A stretch of 64,000 nucleotides of DNA, from contig NZ_WTEV01000005.1 of the NCBI RefSeq assembly GCF_009795885.1, forward strand, positions 1-64,000, written 5' to 3'. Below, one piece after another: positions 49,206-57,585 of this stretch. The position numbers were made by a program, and so were the translations under genes. This DNA comes from Gilliamella sp. Pas-s25. GTDB taxonomy: Bacteria > Pseudomonadota > Gammaproteobacteria > Enterobacterales > Orbaceae. Within the stretch, counting starts at the first letter, position 1; the number at the start of each line of letters is the position of its first letter. Below the pieces are notes generated by a model. That model searched no databases, was not told the DNA's origin, and was given only the letters and a program-made list of their open reading frames with translations.

Positions 49206-50069
49206 ATGCAAAAACGAATACTTCCTTTTTTATTAACCCCCTGTTTATCTCTCATTTCAATAAATGCGATGGCGATAACCTGTAGTGATAATCCAAACCA
49301 AAATATCGTTGAGGCAAATAACTATATTTTTCAAATCCTCGATTATATTGATTCACCTATAAAAGGTATAAAGCAAGAGATTCGGACCTCAACTACCAAA
49401 TTGGGTACTGATGCGAATAGTTCGCTAGCTAAGCACACGTTAGAATATGATCCTAATGGGCTTATCACACAAAGCCATTATGATCTTTATTCGGATAAAA
49501 ACTTTCGAATTTATTCCGAACACTTACAAAAAAATAAATCTGGTTGGGAAAATATTATTGAGGATGTAGAAGATAAAACCAATAGCATCATCCAATTTAA
49601 TACTGATGAACAAGGTAAAATTGTCGTATCACAGCAGACTAAAAAAGCTATCGATTTTGTTTTTTTCGAAACTGATAATTACGTATACGATAGTAATTAT
49701 TGTCTTATCAATAAAAATGTACAATGGCAGCTTAAAGAAATTGATGAAAATGGTAAATATACTGGAGCAGAGCAAAAAGGGGCTTCTGTCTATACGTTTG
49801 GATATCAAGAGCAACAGCTTGCTAAAGTGTCGTACCAATTTAGCAACAATATGACAAACGAAAGTGATTTTTCGTATCAATATGATAACAATCATCATCG
49901 ATTAATTACCATTGAATCTTCTTACTTATCATCAGGAAAAGAAGTTTCACATTATTTAACTAAATTTTTAACGTTTAATGAAAAAAATGATTGGCTTACG
50001 GCAAGTAAAGTTAAAAATAATCAAGAGAATAAACAAACTAATATCACTCGCGAACTCACATATTATTAG
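49206..50069 (+). CDS. Hypothetical exported protein (YnfC-like?)
   Basis: 287 residues with a signal peptide (LPFLLTPCLSLISINAMA, cleavage before ITCSD). The mature part is beta-rich with repeated Tyr/Asn motifs (LEYDPNGLITQSHYDLYSD, FSYQYDNNHHRLITIESS) like the loose YD-type repeats of enterobacterial YnfC-like envelope proteins. That likeness is weak. The Cys after the signal lies in AITC, which is not a good lipobox. Function unknown; probably periplasmic. It converges on frdD across a bidirectional terminator. Confidence 0.65.
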   Translation: MQKRILPFLLTPCLSLISINAMAITCSDNPNQNIVEANNYIFQILDYIDSPIKGIKQEIRTSTTKLGTDANSSLAKHTLEYDPNGLITQSHYDLYSDKNFRIYSEHLQKNKSGWENIIEDVEDKTNSIIQFNTDEQGKIVVSQQTKKAIDFVFFETDNYVYDSNYCLINKNVQWQLKEIDENGKYTGAEQKGASVYTFGYQEQQLAKVSYQFSNNMTNESDFSYQYDNNHHRLITIESSYLSSGKEVSHYLTKFLTFNEKNDWLTASKVKNNQENKQTNITRELTYY

Positions 50070-50077
50070 TTTTTGAA

Positions 50078-50118
50078 AATATAAAAAGCGTTATTTTGTT
50101 TATGACGCTTTTTATATT
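50078..50118. terminator. Bidirectional terminator between exported protein gene and frdD
   Basis: AATATAAAAAGCGT (50078-50091) and ACGCTTTTTATATT (50105-50118) are perfect 14-bp arms with T tracts on both strands, placed between two convergent genes. Confidence 0.9.
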
Positions 50119-50138
50119 CTTATAACCAAAAATGCCAG

Positions 50139-50495
50139 CTATACCCGAATAAACAATATATAAATAGCATGTAGTGTCCATGCTAATGCTAAGCCAAAAG
50201 TCAGTAACTTTTCGCGTTTTGGATAGATTTTATGCTCGTGCAAAAGCGTTAAAATTTGTTGCAGCCCACACCAGATAGGTAATGAAATCACCAAAAATAA
50301 AAACAATTTACCCATTTCAGTATTGGCTATTTTTAGAATATGAGAACGTGTTGCTGCGTCACCAAAAGGAATGATAAATGTGATAATCGCCAGTACAATG
50401 GGTGAAAAAACAGCCGCCCATGTGCCACCTAAGGCAAATAACCCCTTTGCGATTTTTCCATGAGACCTTGCAGCTTGCATGTGTTGATTTTGCAT
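50139..50495 (-). CDS. frdD: Fumarate reductase membrane anchor FrdD (orphan, divergent)
   Basis: 118 residues, three hydrophobic segments, aligning with E. coli FrdD (LFALGGTWAAVFSPIVLAI; FLFLVISLPIWCGLQQ). FrdC and FrdD anchor the catalytic FrdAB and form the quinone site. E. coli Trp14 is Lys17 here, and His80-Arg81 are Gln79-Gln80 (WCGLQQ for WCGLHR); the nearby His run is also lost. These positions are linked to quinone binding, so the site looks altered. frdAB are not upstream. It lies 14 bp after frdC. Confidence 0.85.
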   Translation of the reverse strand: MQNQHMQAARSHGKIAKGLFALGGTWAAVFSPIVLAIITFIIPFGDAATRSHILKIANTEMGKLFLFLVISLPIWCGLQQILTLLHEHKIYPKREKLLTFGLALAWTLHAIYILFIRV

Positions 50496-50509
50496 TGATT
50501 AAAGACCAC

Positions 50510-50905
50510 TTATTTTAATATAAATAATAATAAACCAGCTGAAACAAAAATGGTTACCAGCCATGACCCTAAAATGAATAAATAAGATTTTGTTTTTTTA
50601 TCGGTACGGTATGAAAATATCGTTTTAGGCACTAAATTGAACCAACTTATTGAATGGAAAACGCTAACCAATAACGCAATACAATTAAGCACCACAACAA
50701 AAGGACTACGCAAAAAGAAGATAAAACGGTAAAACTCATCTTGCCCAACGGCATTAGTGTACATACAAACGACACCGTACATTAACACTAAGCTTATCCA
50801 AATCATTGAAAAGGGAACTAATTTATGCATTATAGCAATTATAAAAGGGGGCTTTACATCAGTTTGAACAGCACCAAGGTAATTATTGTTATTTTGTTGA
50901 TTCAT
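50510..50905 (-). CDS. frdC: Fumarate reductase membrane anchor FrdC (orphan, divergent)
   Basis: 131 residues, three hydrophobic segments. FLRSPFVVVLNCIALLVSVF and HSISWFNLVPKT align with E. coli [20 protein letters not shown] and HTKTWFELAPKA, and His84 is kept. The quinone-site Glu29 of E. coli (LREGTAVPAVW) is Lys28 here (MHKLVPFSMIW) in a gapless alignment. In E. coli the order is frdABCD; here the bases upstream of frdC are 709 bp without a gene and then the divergent Cascade operon. It is therefore an anchor pair without a visible catalytic partner. Confidence 0.85.
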   Translation of the reverse strand: MNQQNNNNYLGAVQTDVKPPFIIAIMHKLVPFSMIWISLVLMYGVVCMYTNAVGQDEFYRFIFFLRSPFVVVLNCIALLVSVFHSISWFNLVPKTIFSYRTDKKTKSYLFILGSWLVTIFVSAGLLLFILK

Positions 50906-51199
50906 AAATCTCTCTAGATTGCATTATATTGGTAATGATTTGGTAGGATTAATCTTTATTTCGTTATTATACTGGCTAACCAGTGCTATGTCGCTCATTT
51001 ATGGCTGGTTATGATATAGGATATTGTTAATATAATGTTTCGCATAATGTGCCAGGAAGAACAGTATCTATCAAGCTTTAAATATAGGCTATTTTGCTAA
51101 ATTGTTTTTATATCTTGAAAAAGAGTAAATGCAGATCTCATTTTTGACAATAAATAGTAGCCAAAAATAAAAAGTTTTGTTTAACTAGCATGCTTTGAA

Positions 51200-51276
51200 G
51201 GCAAACTCCACTCAGTGTGGGGAACTACACTACATTTTGTCGACAGACGGTTTAACCCTATAAAATAAAGAACGAT
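51200..51276 (-). repeat. Two degenerate type I-E repeat-like sequences
   Basis: On the plus strand 51200-51228 ends TGTGGGGAACTAC and can fold as CTCCAC-TCAGT-GTGGGG, like the reverse complement of a type I-E repeat of the E. coli kind (ending GCGGGGAACTC). 51248-51276 begins CGGTTTAACCCT and later has AAGAAC, against CGGTTTATCCCT...GGGAAC for the reverse complement of the repeat in this locus. They are separated by 19 nt rather than 32. Likeness is partial; this is a hypothesis. Confidence 0.3.
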
Positions 51277-51289
51277 CATATTAAACCGT
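51247..51289. promoter_or_regulatory. Perfect 9-bp inverted repeat, candidate operator
   Basis: ACGGTTTAA (51247-51255) and TTAAACCGT (51281-51289) are exact reverse complements 25 nt apart, 34 bp centre to centre (about three helical turns). They stand in the divergent frdC/cas8e region, so a looping or dimeric regulator site is plausible. Confidence 0.4.
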
Positions 51290-51411
51290 ACCAGTTTAAC
51301 ATATCGCTAAATTTTTTATGTTATCTACAGACTTTTTATTGATGCTGGTTTTTTTTTATGCTAATTTAAATTAGTTTTTATAAGAATTAACTTTGAATTT
51401 TATCAATTATT

Positions 51412-51543
51412 TTATTCATTTACAAAGAGCAATGCAAAAAAGTTTGGGCTGTTGAAATCAAACAGAAAATAGATGATCAAGAAACGCGATCTTATTGTTT
51501 AAGTATTGAGATCAATAAACAAGCCCCCCGAACACTTAAATAA
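51412..51543 (+). pseudogene. Decayed short reading frame upstream of cas8e
   Basis: The plus-strand frame through 51421 reads YKEQCKKVWAVEIKQKIDDQ, then ETRSYCLSIEINKQAPRTLK and a TAA. Composition is protein-like and unlike the flanking AT noise, but there is no start or ribosome-binding site. I do not recognise the family. It may be the tail of a gene lost when the locus was rearranged. Confidence 0.3.
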
Positions 51544-51559
51544 TTTAAGTTAATGCCGA

Positions 51560-51586
51560 TAAGCGGAACAACTAACTTTCCGCTTA
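51560..51586 (+). promoter_or_regulatory. Hairpin directly upstream of cas8e
   Basis: TAAGCGGAA (51560-51568) and TTCCGCTTA (51578-51586) are perfect 9-bp arms with a 9-nt loop, ending 16 bp before the AAGGAG of cas8e. There is no T tract, so an operator or an mRNA leader stem is likelier than a terminator. Confidence 0.5.
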
Positions 51587-51614
51587 CATTAAAATTCTAA
51601 ATAAGGAGTATAGT

Positions 51615-53132
51615 TTGTCTTCTTTCTCGCTGTTAGACGAAAAATGGATTCCGGTTATCCATTTTGATGGTCATGTTAGTAAGATTAAACCTAGTCAAAT
51701 CGCTGATGAAACTATTTCTGATTTAGCCTATTTTAGATCTGATTTTCAAGGTGCTGCCTATCAGTTTCTTATCGGTTTATTGCAAACCACCTTTTCTCCA
51801 GAAGATAATGAGGAGTGGTTTGACTACTGGGATGATGGCATTTCGCAATCTGATTTAGATAAAGCATTTGATCAAGTTAAATCGGCTATGCAATTTGGTG
51901 CAAATAAACCTGCCTTTATGCAAGATTTCACGAAATTAGACGGCAATGCTTTACCAATATCAGGTTTATTAGTTGAAGCACCAGGTGAAAACGCATTAAA
52001 GAAGAACACCGACCACTTTATCAAACGTGATTTTGTCAAGGAAATTTGCCCACACTGTGCAGCAATAGCACTATTTACTTTACAAACTAATGCACCATCT
52101 GGTGGACAAGGACATCGAGTTAGTTTGCGTGGTGGTGGGCCGATAACGACGTTGATTATGCCAGAACTAAATAAACCAACACCATTATGGAAGAAATTAT
52201 GGTTAAACGTAATACCATTAGATGATGATAAACCACGCCAATTTGATGAATCTGTCTTTCCATGGCTCAATACGACTAAAACCAGTGAACCACCGAAGAA
52301 TTTGAGTCTATTTCCTCAACAAGCCAGTTATTGCCAAGCTTTTTGGGGAATGCCACGACGAATAGAACTTGATTTTGAACAGACTAAGCAAGGGAAATGT
52401 GATCTGTGTGGCGCAACTTCGTCACAATTAATTACGCAATATCACACTAAAAATTATGGTATTCAATATCAACATTGGCGACATCCTTTAACGCCATATC
52501 GAATTGATAGTAAATCAGGCGCACCATTAGCGATTAAAGGTCAACCCGGTGGTTTAATTTATCGAGATTGGCTAGGTATGCTAACAAAACATGATAATGT
52601 TGAAGCGGCAAAAGTGGTCTTTATCCATGAAGCGCGTAGGCTAAAAGATAACGAACACTATCGCTTATGGTGCTTTGGTTATGATTTTGACAATATGAAA
52701 GCACGTTGCTGGTATGAACACACTTTTCCTGTATATCCCGCTTTAGCTGATCCTGACAGCGACCTAGAAGAGCTTATTGCACTGGCATTAGAATTAAGTA
52801 AAGAGACCTTGCCAATACTGCGTAAAGCTATGACAGTGATAAATAAACAATCTAATTTGTTAGACATCGCTTATTGGAAAGAGACCGAACCAGCATTTTA
52901 CCAATTTATAAAACAACTAATAGACCAAAAAGATAATCCCGAAGGTCGATTCCATTTGTTAGCAAATTGGGCAAATACTTTACTACATTATATTACTCAA
53001 ACCTATGATAAAGCGGCGTTTGCTAATCCTGATGAACAGTTGGTTGCATCCCAAAAAATCAGTGCTAGAGAAAAGTTACTCACTGATTTTAATAAACTAA
53101 AGTATATAAAAAAGATAAAAAACACTAAATAG
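51615..53132 (+). CDS. cas8e: Type I-E Cascade large subunit Cas8e (Cse1/CasA)
   Basis: 505 residues. It starts at TTG with AAGGAG at 6-nt spacing and reads SSFSLLDEKWIPVI, the usual Cse1 opening (LL.E.WIPV). PHCAAIALFTLQTNAPSGGQ and GHRVSLRGGGPITT mark the conserved central region, and CDLCGA completes a likely zinc site. Cas8e reads the PAM and opens target DNA, then recruits Cas3. First gene of the Cascade-adaptation operon; cse2 follows 26 bp later. Confidence 0.95.
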   Translation: MSSFSLLDEKWIPVIHFDGHVSKIKPSQIADETISDLAYFRSDFQGAAYQFLIGLLQTTFSPEDNEEWFDYWDDGISQSDLDKAFDQVKSAMQFGANKPAFMQDFTKLDGNALPISGLLVEAPGENALKKNTDHFIKRDFVKEICPHCAAIALFTLQTNAPSGGQGHRVSLRGGGPITTLIMPELNKPTPLWKKLWLNVIPLDDDKPRQFDESVFPWLNTTKTSEPPKNLSLFPQQASYCQAFWGMPRRIELDFEQTKQGKCDLCGATSSQLITQYHTKNYGIQYQHWRHPLTPYRIDSKSGAPLAIKGQPGGLIYRDWLGMLTKHDNVEAAKVVFIHEARRLKDNEHYRLWCFGYDFDNMKARCWYEHTFPVYPALADPDSDLEELIALALELSKETLPILRKAMTVINKQSNLLDIAYWKETEPAFYQFIKQLIDQKDNPEGRFHLLANWANTLLHYITQTYDKAAFANPDEQLVASQKISAREKLLTDFNKLKYIKKIKNTK

Positions 53133-53158
53133 CCTTGTTTTTGGATAGGGAGAACAGT

Positions 53159-53776
53159 ATGTCAAACAATCTTATTAAAAAGACAATTATATTAAATGAA
53201 AGCCACAAAAAATGTATTAATGAATGGTTTTCAATGCTGCAACAAAGATCATATCCTTTTTATGGCAGTACTTATAATGGGCGAAAATTACGAGCTGAAC
53301 TACGTCGAGCGACATTACCTTTTGGGGTTATGTTACATGAAGGGTATTGTTGTTTAGCCAACGTACTATTTAACGATACTCACAGATTAACACTAACCCC
53401 TGTTCATCAGCAGGCATTAGCAATATTTGTTTCGGTTGCTGCTTTTGCGAGCGCTAATAATGAGAAAGCCCCTTTTGCTGCACAATTAAGCGAAAAGGCA
53501 AAAGGCGGACAGCGTAATATTATGTCTCCTTTACGTTTTGAGCAATTACAAACCAGTGAAACACCTGAAGAGTTTTGTCGACGATTAATTCGTGCTATCA
53601 AATTACGTGGTGAACAGGGGGTAAATCTTTTTTCACTTGCTGATGGCATTTTTTTGTGGGTGCGAGAGTGGCATAATCGACTACAAAATTTATCTCCAAC
53701 TATCAATCCGTTTGAACGCCTTTCTGTTCGTTGGGCGATGGATTACTACTCGACTAATAAATTACCTAAGGAATAA
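53159..53776 (+). CDS. cse2: Type I-E Cascade small subunit Cse2 (CasB/Cas11e)
   Basis: About 205 residues, an all-helical basic protein. The frame is open from 53135, but the ATG at 53159 has GGGAG at good spacing. RKLRAELRRATLPFGVMLHE and ARLS-type segments (MSPLRFEQLQTSETPEEFCR) fit Cse2. Two copies form the belly of Cascade and hold the displaced strand. cas7e follows 5 bp after the stop. Confidence 0.92.
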   Translation: MSNNLIKKTIILNESHKKCINEWFSMLQQRSYPFYGSTYNGRKLRAELRRATLPFGVMLHEGYCCLANVLFNDTHRLTLTPVHQQALAIFVSVAAFASANNEKAPFAAQLSEKAKGGQRNIMSPLRFEQLQTSETPEEFCRRLIRAIKLRGEQGVNLFSLADGIFLWVREWHNRLQNLSPTINPFERLSVRWAMDYYSTNKLPKE

Positions 53777-53781
53777 CGACA

Positions 53782-54846
53782 ATGACAACATTTATTCAAT
53801 TACACTTATTGACTGCTTATGCGCCATCTAATTTGAACCGTGATGAACTTGGTCGACCAAAAACTGCAAAAATGGGCAACAGTGACCGATTACGTATCTC
53901 ATCGCAAAGTTTAAAAAGAGCATGGCGAACTTCGGATTACTTTTATCAATCATTAAGTGACAATCTAGGTGTGCGTTCGCGTCGATTTGCGCGAGATTGG
54001 GTTTATAAAAATATGCTTGATCAAGGCATTTCCGAAAAAATTGCGAAAGCGAGCGCCATTAAAATTGCTGCACAATTTGGCAAAGTAAAAAATGAAAAAT
54101 CACCGAAAGATCCTCTGGCTAATTTAGATATTGAACAATTGGTGCATATTAGTAGCAATGAAAAACAAGCCATTGATCAATTAGTAGACGTGTTAATTAA
54201 TGAAAATCGTGAGCCGACCGATGCCGAGGTGAAATTACTCCGTAAAGAAAATAGCAGCATTGATATTGCTTTATTTGGACGAATGTTAGCTGATAGTCCT
54301 GCATTTAATATTGAAGCTGCTTGCCAAGTATCTCATGCTTTAGGAGTTAGTACTGTCACCGTTGAAGATGACTTTTTTACCGCAGTGGATGATTTAAATA
54401 ATAATGAGGAAGATGCCGGCTCTGCGCATTTAGGTGAACGTGGTTTTGCTTCAGCTCTTTTTTATACTTACATCTGTATTAGTCGTGACTTATTGTTAGA
54501 AAACCTAAATGGCGATGAGGCATTGGTTGAAAAAACATTAAAAGCCTTAACCGAAGCTGCGGCTAAAGTAGCACCAGCCGGTATGCAAAATAGTTTTGCA
54601 TCACGGGCTTATACCTCTTACTTACTAATTGAAAAAGGTGCTCAGCAACCACGCTCGTTAGCTGTTGCTTATTTTAATCCAATTCGTAGCGACGATATGG
54701 TTAATGATGCGATTGCGCGTTTAGAACAACAGCTTGATAAATTTGATAAGGTATATGGTCAATGTGCCGATAGTCGCTACGTACTCAATACTGAAACAGG
54801 AAAAGGAACCTTAACCGCTGCATTAGATTTTGTTGCCCAAAAATAA
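53782..54846 (+). CDS. cas7e: Type I-E Cascade backbone subunit Cas7e (Cse4/CasC)
   Basis: 354 residues. The N-terminus FIQLHLLTAYAPSNLNRDEL, GRPKTAKMGNSDRLRISSQS and LKRAWR is the classic Cse4 signature. A FASRAYTSYLLIEKGAQQPR segment follows in the C-terminal half. Six copies form the crRNA-binding spine. Confidence 0.96.
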   Translation: MTTFIQLHLLTAYAPSNLNRDELGRPKTAKMGNSDRLRISSQSLKRAWRTSDYFYQSLSDNLGVRSRRFARDWVYKNMLDQGISEKIAKASAIKIAAQFGKVKNEKSPKDPLANLDIEQLVHISSNEKQAIDQLVDVLINENREPTDAEVKLLRKENSSIDIALFGRMLADSPAFNIEAACQVSHALGVSTVTVEDDFFTAVDDLNNNEEDAGSAHLGERGFASALFYTYICISRDLLLENLNGDEALVEKTLKALTEAAAKVAPAGMQNSFASRAYTSYLLIEKGAQQPRSLAVAYFNPIRSDDMVNDAIARLEQQLDKFDKVYGQCADSRYVLNTETGKGTLTAALDFVAQK

Positions 54847-54858
54847 GGAGCCGTCGAG

Positions 54859-55602
54859 ATGATAAAACATCTTATCTTTCAGATTTATGCACCATTGACA
54901 TCGTGGGGAGAGCATGCTATTGGCGAGGTTCGCCATAGTAATGATATTCCTTCTCGCTCGGCTTTATTAGGGCTAGTGGCGGCAGCATTAGGTATTCGGC
55001 GTGAAGACAATAAACTCGATACGTTTAATCAACACTATAATTTTGCGATACGCCCATTTAAAGCAAACAGCAGTTGGTTTAGAGATTTTCAAACCGTCCA
55101 AGTTCCCAGAGCAAATAAAAAGCAGTTATTATATACCCGTTTTGATGAAATTCGTCGTAATCCTAATGAGTTAGAAACCCTACTTTCACAGCGTGAATAT
55201 TATAACGACATTTATTATCAAATTGTGATGACAGAAACCAAAGGTGCTCCCTACAGTGTGCAGCAAATACAACAAGCATTATTAACGCCAGTTTTTCCAT
55301 TATATGTAGGTAGAAAAAACTCGCCATTGGCACTGCCTTTATCCCCTGTTCTCTACGAAGGAACGCTTTGTGATGCATTTATTTTTGCTGATAAACATTA
55401 TCAACAATATCATCAACGCGATCCTGTCATTAGCGATTTGTTAAACAGTGTTGCTGATGAATATTATTGGGAACATAAAGATCAAGATGCCGATTTTGAA
55501 ATAATAAAAATTCAGCGCCGGCAAGATCAACCAATAAACCGTAATCATTGGTATTTTGAACCACGCCTGCAATATTCAGGATATTTAAAAAGGAGCGAAT
55601 AG
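54859..55602 (+). CDS. cas5e: Type I-E Cascade subunit Cas5e (CasD)
   Basis: 247 residues, RAMP fold. It opens LIFQIYAPLTSWGEHAIGEV, then RHSNDIPSRSALLGLVAAAL, which matches Cas5e (PL.SWG......R.....PSKSA..GLLAAALG). It caps the crRNA 5' handle. AAGGAG precedes the ATG. cas6e begins directly at the next base after its stop. Confidence 0.95.
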   Translation: MIKHLIFQIYAPLTSWGEHAIGEVRHSNDIPSRSALLGLVAAALGIRREDNKLDTFNQHYNFAIRPFKANSSWFRDFQTVQVPRANKKQLLYTRFDEIRRNPNELETLLSQREYYNDIYYQIVMTETKGAPYSVQQIQQALLTPVFPLYVGRKNSPLALPLSPVLYEGTLCDAFIFADKHYQQYHQRDPVISDLLNSVADEYYWEHKDQDADFEIIKIQRRQDQPINRNHWYFEPRLQYSGYLKRSE

Positions 55603-56277
55603 ATGTATTTTTCTCGAGTTACCCTAAAACTAGATCGCCTCCCTTATGTCATGCAGCAAAAGATGCAATATGCTGGTCAATATGCGATTCATCAATGGTT
55701 ATGGCAACTTTTTCCTAATCAAGAAAAACGGACATTTTTGTTTCGCGAAGAAGCAACAAGACAAAGTAGATACTACTATCTGTTATCTGAAGTTGCACCG
55801 ATAAAAGATCATCAATTATTTATTGTTGAAACAAAACCCTATGCACCACAATTAACCATCGGTATGAATTTAATGTTTTCACTGCGCGCTAATCCTATTA
55901 TTTTTAAAAATGGTAAACGCAGTGATGTGATGATGAATGCCAAATTTTTGGCAAAACAGCAAGGACTATCCTCGGCAATAGAGATAAACGGTTTACAGAA
56001 TCAAGCCGCATTAAATTGGTTAGTTAATCAAGGTGAAAAAAGAGGATTTTCACTTATGCAAAATACAGGGAAGCAACCTAAATGTAATATTATTGGTTAT
56101 TATCAACATCGATTTAAAAAGAAAGTAGATGCTAAACCTATTACTTTTAGTAGTGTTGATTTTCAAGGCGTTTTAACGGTTACTCATCCTGAACTGTTTT
56201 TAGATACGCTCTATCAAGGAATTGGTAAAAGTAAAGGGTTTGGTTGTGGATTATTCTTGATTAAACGGCATCAATAG
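55603..56277 (+). CDS. cas6e: Type I-E crRNA endonuclease Cas6e (CasE/Cse3)
   Basis: 224 residues. MYFSRVTLKL, then YAIHQWLWQLFPNQ places the catalytic His30 (E. coli His20 in YQLHQGLWHLFP). The C-terminal glycine-rich loop GIGKSKGFGCGLFLI is typical. It cuts the pre-crRNA at the base of the repeat hairpin, leaving an 8-nt 5' handle (ATAAACCG here, by analogy). Confidence 0.95.
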   Translation: MYFSRVTLKLDRLPYVMQQKMQYAGQYAIHQWLWQLFPNQEKRTFLFREEATRQSRYYYLLSEVAPIKDHQLFIVETKPYAPQLTIGMNLMFSLRANPIIFKNGKRSDVMMNAKFLAKQQGLSSAIEINGLQNQAALNWLVNQGEKRGFSLMQNTGKQPKCNIIGYYQHRFKKKVDAKPITFSSVDFQGVLTVTHPELFLDTLYQGIGKSKGFGCGLFLIKRHQ

Positions 56278-56287
56278 GGAACATAAC

Positions 56288-57501
<1,214 letters not shown>

Positions 57502-57585
57502 GTTAAAGTTCTTTAAAAATTTAAAAAATTTGGTGGAATTTATCAGTCGATATAATTATAAATAAAACAAATAGCTATGTTTAGA
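57502..57585 (+). promoter_or_regulatory. CRISPR leader
   Basis: An 84-bp AT-rich stretch between cas2 and the first repeat. Its position at the well-kept end of the array, opposite the decayed last repeat, marks it as the leader. TATCAGTCGATAT (57541-57553) is a partial match to an IHF site, which type I-E integration needs; the match is imperfect. Confidence 0.65.

Larger units (their letters stand above)
50906..51614. other. Long non-coding region between frdC and cas8e
   Basis: 709 bp holding the divergent promoters. From left to right: AT-rich sequence; two degenerate CRISPR-repeat-like segments in minus orientation (51200-51228, 51248-51276); and a perfect 9-bp inverted repeat ACGGTTTAA/TTAAACCGT (51247-51255, 51281-51289). 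Next come a short decayed reading frame (51412-51543) and a perfect hairpin (51560-51586) just before the cas8e ribosome-binding site. No frdB or frdA remnant is visible. Confidence 0.6.

Noticed and set aside
51872-52270. 132-codon minus-strand frame inside cas8e
   Set aside because: Antisense to the conserved cas8e core; no independent evidence.
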